Translations under genes and position numbers: made by a program
Source of the DNA: an uncultured Oscillospiraceae bacterium
Lineage (GTDB): Bacteria; Bacillota; Clostridia; Oscillospirales; Oscillospiraceae
NCBI GenBank assembly: GCA_944385665.1
Contig: CALWYB010000016.1
Coordinates: 1-45,321, forward strand
Length of the DNA: 45,321 nucleotides
Direction of reading: 5' to 3'
Notes under the pieces: model-generated
What the model was told of the DNA's origin: nothing
The model's database searches: none
The model's input: only the letters and a program-made list of their open reading frames with translations
Shown: positions 43,276 through 45,321 of the stretch, piece by piece
How the letters are laid out: each line of letters starts with the position of its first letter
Position numbering within the stretch: position 1 is the first letter of the stretch

Positions 43276-44360
43276 TCTCCCAACAGGTTCTGCTTGACGT
43301 GGACGATAAAGTCCTGCACATTGGTGACGATGGTCTTCACCGACAGGCTTCCCCGGTCCCGCAGCTTGTTCACCGCAAATTCGGAGATGTCCACCGAGTA
43401 GAAAAACAGGGGACGCACCTGGCCGTCCACCACGCGATAGCAGGGGGTCATGTTCCCCGTGGCCACCGTATGCAGGGTGGTGGCCATACAGATGATGGTG
43501 GTGGCATTGCGTACCAGCTCCCGCATGGCGTCCTGGCCTTCATATACGTTGCCGTATACCTCAGGCAGGGGACCGTCATCCCGCACGGAGCCTACCAGCA
43601 CATAGGGAACGTTGTGGTGGACGCATTGGTACATCACCCCGTCCTTCACCTTACCCGACTCCACAAAGGCCTGGATGGACCCCATGCGCCGCACCTGGTT
43701 GATGGTGTCGATGTGGTTATAGTGGCCGTTTGGCTGGGACTGCTGGGTGTAGATATCCTGCCCCAGGGCGGTACCCAGATAACCTGCCTCCAGATCGTGG
43801 GTGGCCAGGGCGTTGCCCGCCATCAGGCCGTTCACATAGCCCTGGCGCACCAGCGCGGCAAAGGCCGCCCGGGAACGGTAGTCAAAGACACAGGCCGGCC
43901 CCATGACCCACAGAATATTGCCGTGCTGCCGCTCATAGCGCAGCAGCTGGTAGAGATTATCGTAGTCCACGGAGAAGGCGGTCTCCCGGCTGCGCCCCTG
44001 GCGGAAGGTAAAGGCCTGCTGCTCCTTTTGCTGGTCCACAAAGCAGTCGGGATGGACATAGATCCCCTGGGAGCCGTCCTCCGCCCGGCCCATCGCCACC
44101 AGGTCTCCCTGCTTGACGTTGCGGAACTCCACCACCGACACCTTGCCTTCCCGAACTATTGCCACGCAGTCCATCCGGCTCTCCTCCGCCAGCACCCACT
44201 GGCCGCCGATGCGGAAGTATTCGGGGAACATGGTGGTGGCATGGTAGTTATCCGGCATAACGCCGTCCTTTTCCGCCGGGACCAGCCGCACATCCGGTGC
44301 GTGATCCAGACCCAAAGCGGCAAAATCTGGCGCTTGGTACTTGGGAAGCGAGAAACTCAT
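43272..44360 (-). CDS. Ornithine cyclodeaminase-type protein (LOR/SDH-like, TIGR00300 family)
   Basis: A 362-residue protein. Strongly conserved-looking blocks are DNYHATTMFPEYFR, FRQGRSRETAFSVDYDNLY, GNALATHDLEAGYLGTALGQ and GSVRDDGPLPEV, matching the LOR/SDH-type family that includes archaeal ornithine cyclodeaminase and the C-terminal part of cyanobacterial arginine dihydrolase fusion proteins. It would convert ornithine to proline and ammonia with bound NAD. The ATG at 44360 has GGAGG nine bases upstream; the longer frame runs through a tRNA and is rejected. argF lies just upstream on the same strand. Confidence 0.8.
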   Translation of the reverse strand: MSFSLPKYQAPDFAALGLDHAPDVRLVPAEKDGVMPDNYHATTMFPEYFRIGGQWVLAEESRMDCVAIVREGKVSVVEFRNVKQGDLVAMGRAEDGSQGIYVHPDCFVDQQKEQQAFTFRQGRSRETAFSVDYDNLYQLLRYERQHGNILWVMGPACVFDYRSRAAFAALVRQGYVNGLMAGNALATHDLEAGYLGTALGQDIYTQQSQPNGHYNHIDTINQVRRMGSIQAFVESGKVKDGVMYQCVHHNVPYVLVGSVRDDGPLPEVYGNVYEGQDAMRELVRNATTIICMATTLHTVATGNMTPCYRVVDGQVRPLFFYSVDISEFAVNKLRDRGSLSVKTIVTNVQDFIVHVKQNLLGE

Positions 44361-44391
44361 GGTGAGGAACCTCCAGAAAGCGGGAATCAAA

Positions 44392-44420
44392 TGCATACCG
44401 GCAAACTTGTCCGGTCTCAA
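44392..44420 (-). promoter_or_regulatory. Candidate promoter of the ornithine-cyclodeaminase-type gene
   Basis: On the minus strand TTGAGA (44420-44415), 17 bases, TATGCA (44397-44392). Its -35 abuts the T-run of the tRNA-Ala terminator. Confidence 0.5.
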
Positions 44421-44451
44421 AAAAATAACCACACCGGACGGTGTGGTTATT
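44419..44451 (-). terminator. tRNA-Ala terminator
   Basis: On the minus strand AATAACCACACC pairs with GGTGTGGTTATT around a four-base loop and is followed by T residues (A 44419-44423 on the plus strand). Confidence 0.9.
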
Positions 44452-44454
44452 CGT

Positions 44455-44530
<76 letters not shown>

Positions 44531-44562
44531 AACTCGTTTGTCCTGTAACGGACAACAACGAT

Positions 44563-44591
44563 ATATTACCAGAAGTTCTCCCTTCTGTCAA
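44563..44591 (-). promoter_or_regulatory. tRNA-Ala promoter
   Basis: On the minus strand TTGACA (44591-44586), 17 bases, TAATAT (44568-44563); a small TTGTCC/GGACAA hairpin precedes the tRNA. Confidence 0.82.
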
Positions 44592-44620
44592 CATCTTTTT
44601 TCAGATTTTTTCATTTTTCT

Positions 44621-44664
44621 TTTTTAGGGAACCGGCACCTGGCTTGGCGCCGGTTCCCTAAAAA
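44621..44664 (-). terminator. Stem-loop after argF
   Basis: A perfect 16-pair stem (44621-44636 with 44649-44664) directly after the argF stop. Its T residues are inside the stem and no T-run follows on the minus strand, so termination is likely but unproven. Confidence 0.6.
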
Positions 44665-44671
44665 CAAAGGA

Positions 44672-45321
44672 TTAGTCCTCGCCGCCCATCAGCAGGTACA
44701 TGACCGCCTTCTGAGCGTGGAGCCGGTTCTCGGCCTCGTCAAAGATCTCCCCGGCGTGCTCCTCGAACACATCGGCGGTGATCTCTTCGCCCCGGTGAGC
44801 GGGCAGACAGTGCTGCACCATGCAGCCGGGGTTGGTGAGGGCCATCAGCTCCTTGTTGACCTGGTAGCCCACGAAGGCCTTCTCCCGGATGGCCTTCTCC
44901 TCCTCCTGGCCCATGGAGGCCCACACATCGGTGAACACCACGTCGGCGCTCACGGCGGCCTCCTTGGGGTCCCGGCAGAGGGTAAACTTGAAATTGGGAT
45001 TGCTCTTGGTGAAGGCCAGCACATCGGGGTGGGGCTCATAGCCCTCAGGGCAGGCCACCGCAACCTCCATACCGGTCTTCAGACCGCCTACGATGAGGGA
45101 GTTGGCCATATTGTTGCCGTCGCCGATGTAGCACATCTTCAGCCCTTCCAGCACGGTCTTGTGCTCCCGGACGGTCATCAGGTCGGCCAGCACCTGGCAG
45201 GGGTGGCAGAAGTCGGTCAAGCCGTTGATGACGGGGATGTTGGCGTGCTTGGCCAGCGTCTCCACTTCCTCCTGGGCGAAGGTGCGGATCATGATGCCGT
45301 CGCAGTAGCGCACCAACACCC
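44672..45321 (-). CDS. argF: Ornithine carbamoyltransferase ArgF, 3' part
   Basis: The C-terminal ~216 residues of ornithine carbamoyltransferase, which makes citrulline from ornithine and carbamoyl phosphate in arginine synthesis or runs backwards in the deiminase pathway. The frame is open at the right edge, so the start is outside the window. The conserved carbamoyl-phosphate motif HPCQVLADL and the ornithine motif HCLPAHRGEEI are present, with MVQHCLPAH near residue 170 of the fragment. It shares the strand and the substrate ornithine with the cyclodeaminase-type gene downstream of tRNA-Ala. Confidence 0.93.
   Translation of the reverse strand, partial: VLVRYCDGIMIRTFAQEEVETLAKHANIPVINGLTDFCHPCQVLADLMTVREHKTVLEGLKMCYIGDGNNMANSLIVGGLKTGMEVAVACPEGYEPHPDVLAFTKSNPNFKFTLCRDPKEAAVSADVVFTDVWASMGQEEEKAIREKAFVGYQVNKELMALTNPGCMVQHCLPAHRGEEITADVFEEHAGEIFDEAENRLHAQKAVMYLLMGGED

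Overview
The window reads as chromosomal DNA of a GC-rich, anaerobic, endospore-forming Clostridia member, most likely Oscillospiraceae (the Flavonifractor / Pseudoflavonifractor / Lawsonibacter group). The support is dense oxygen-sensitive enzymology (radical SAM proteins, an EFR1-type ferredoxin, an Fe-S PurF), a YlbJ sporulation protein, SpoIID-like and peptidoglycan-binding proteins, the Firmicutes gene order der-plsY-gpsA, strong GGAGG ribosome sites and TTGACA/TATAAT promoters. The genus is an inference. There is no phage, IS or CRISPR.

Layout. 1-4344: mglBAC galactose importer (mglB cut by the window edge; MglC carries an unusual ~200-residue charged N-terminal extension). 4474-7082: EFR1 ferredoxin, then a 79-residue protein and a MATE exporter, each preceded by a copy of the same compact leader hairpin ending in a T-run. 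7071-11239: DEDD exonuclease, YqfO-like protein, MarR-YczE operon with a palindromic operator, a tocopherol-cyclase-like protein and bioB under a BirA box. 11525-12379: uppP. 12437-19243 (minus): a glutamine operon glnN-asnB-purF-pyrG. 19559-21420 (plus, divergent): a type I glutamine synthetase and an ANTAR regulator; both divergent promoters are followed at once by an intrinsic terminator. 21482-23542: two HAD phosphatases and an alkyladenine glycosylase. 23632-28060: EamA transporter, DtxR/MntR regulator, MscS channel and a radical-SAM/partner pair of putative DNA metabolism. 28118-32895 (minus): GtrA, GT2, GtrII and another polytopic protein, a cell-surface glycosylation cluster. 33295-37800: DUF512 radical SAM protein, der, plsY, gpsA behind a structured leader. 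37777-38123: a palindrome and three copies of a 115-bp hairpin repeat. 38195-40356: SpoIID / peptidoglycan-binding trio. 40559-41642: tRNA-Pro and a lower-GC patch. 41808-43235: ylbJ and a small Cys4 protein. 43272-45321 (minus): ornithine cyclodeaminase-type protein, tRNA-Ala and partial argF.

How it works together. The central block supplies glutamine (GlnN and a GlnA-like enzyme) and consumes it (AsnB, PurF, PyrG), with leader terminators and an RNA-binding ANTAR protein suggesting attenuation control of nitrogen assimilation. The right edge handles ornithine. The strongest candidates for something undescribed are the paired leader RNAs before the small gene and the MATE exporter (context like a guanidine-IV/mepA riboswitch, unproven), the divergent glutamine synthetase attenuators, the 115-bp repeat array and the structured leader of the DUF512 operon. 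All assignments come from reading motifs and family resemblance, without database searches.
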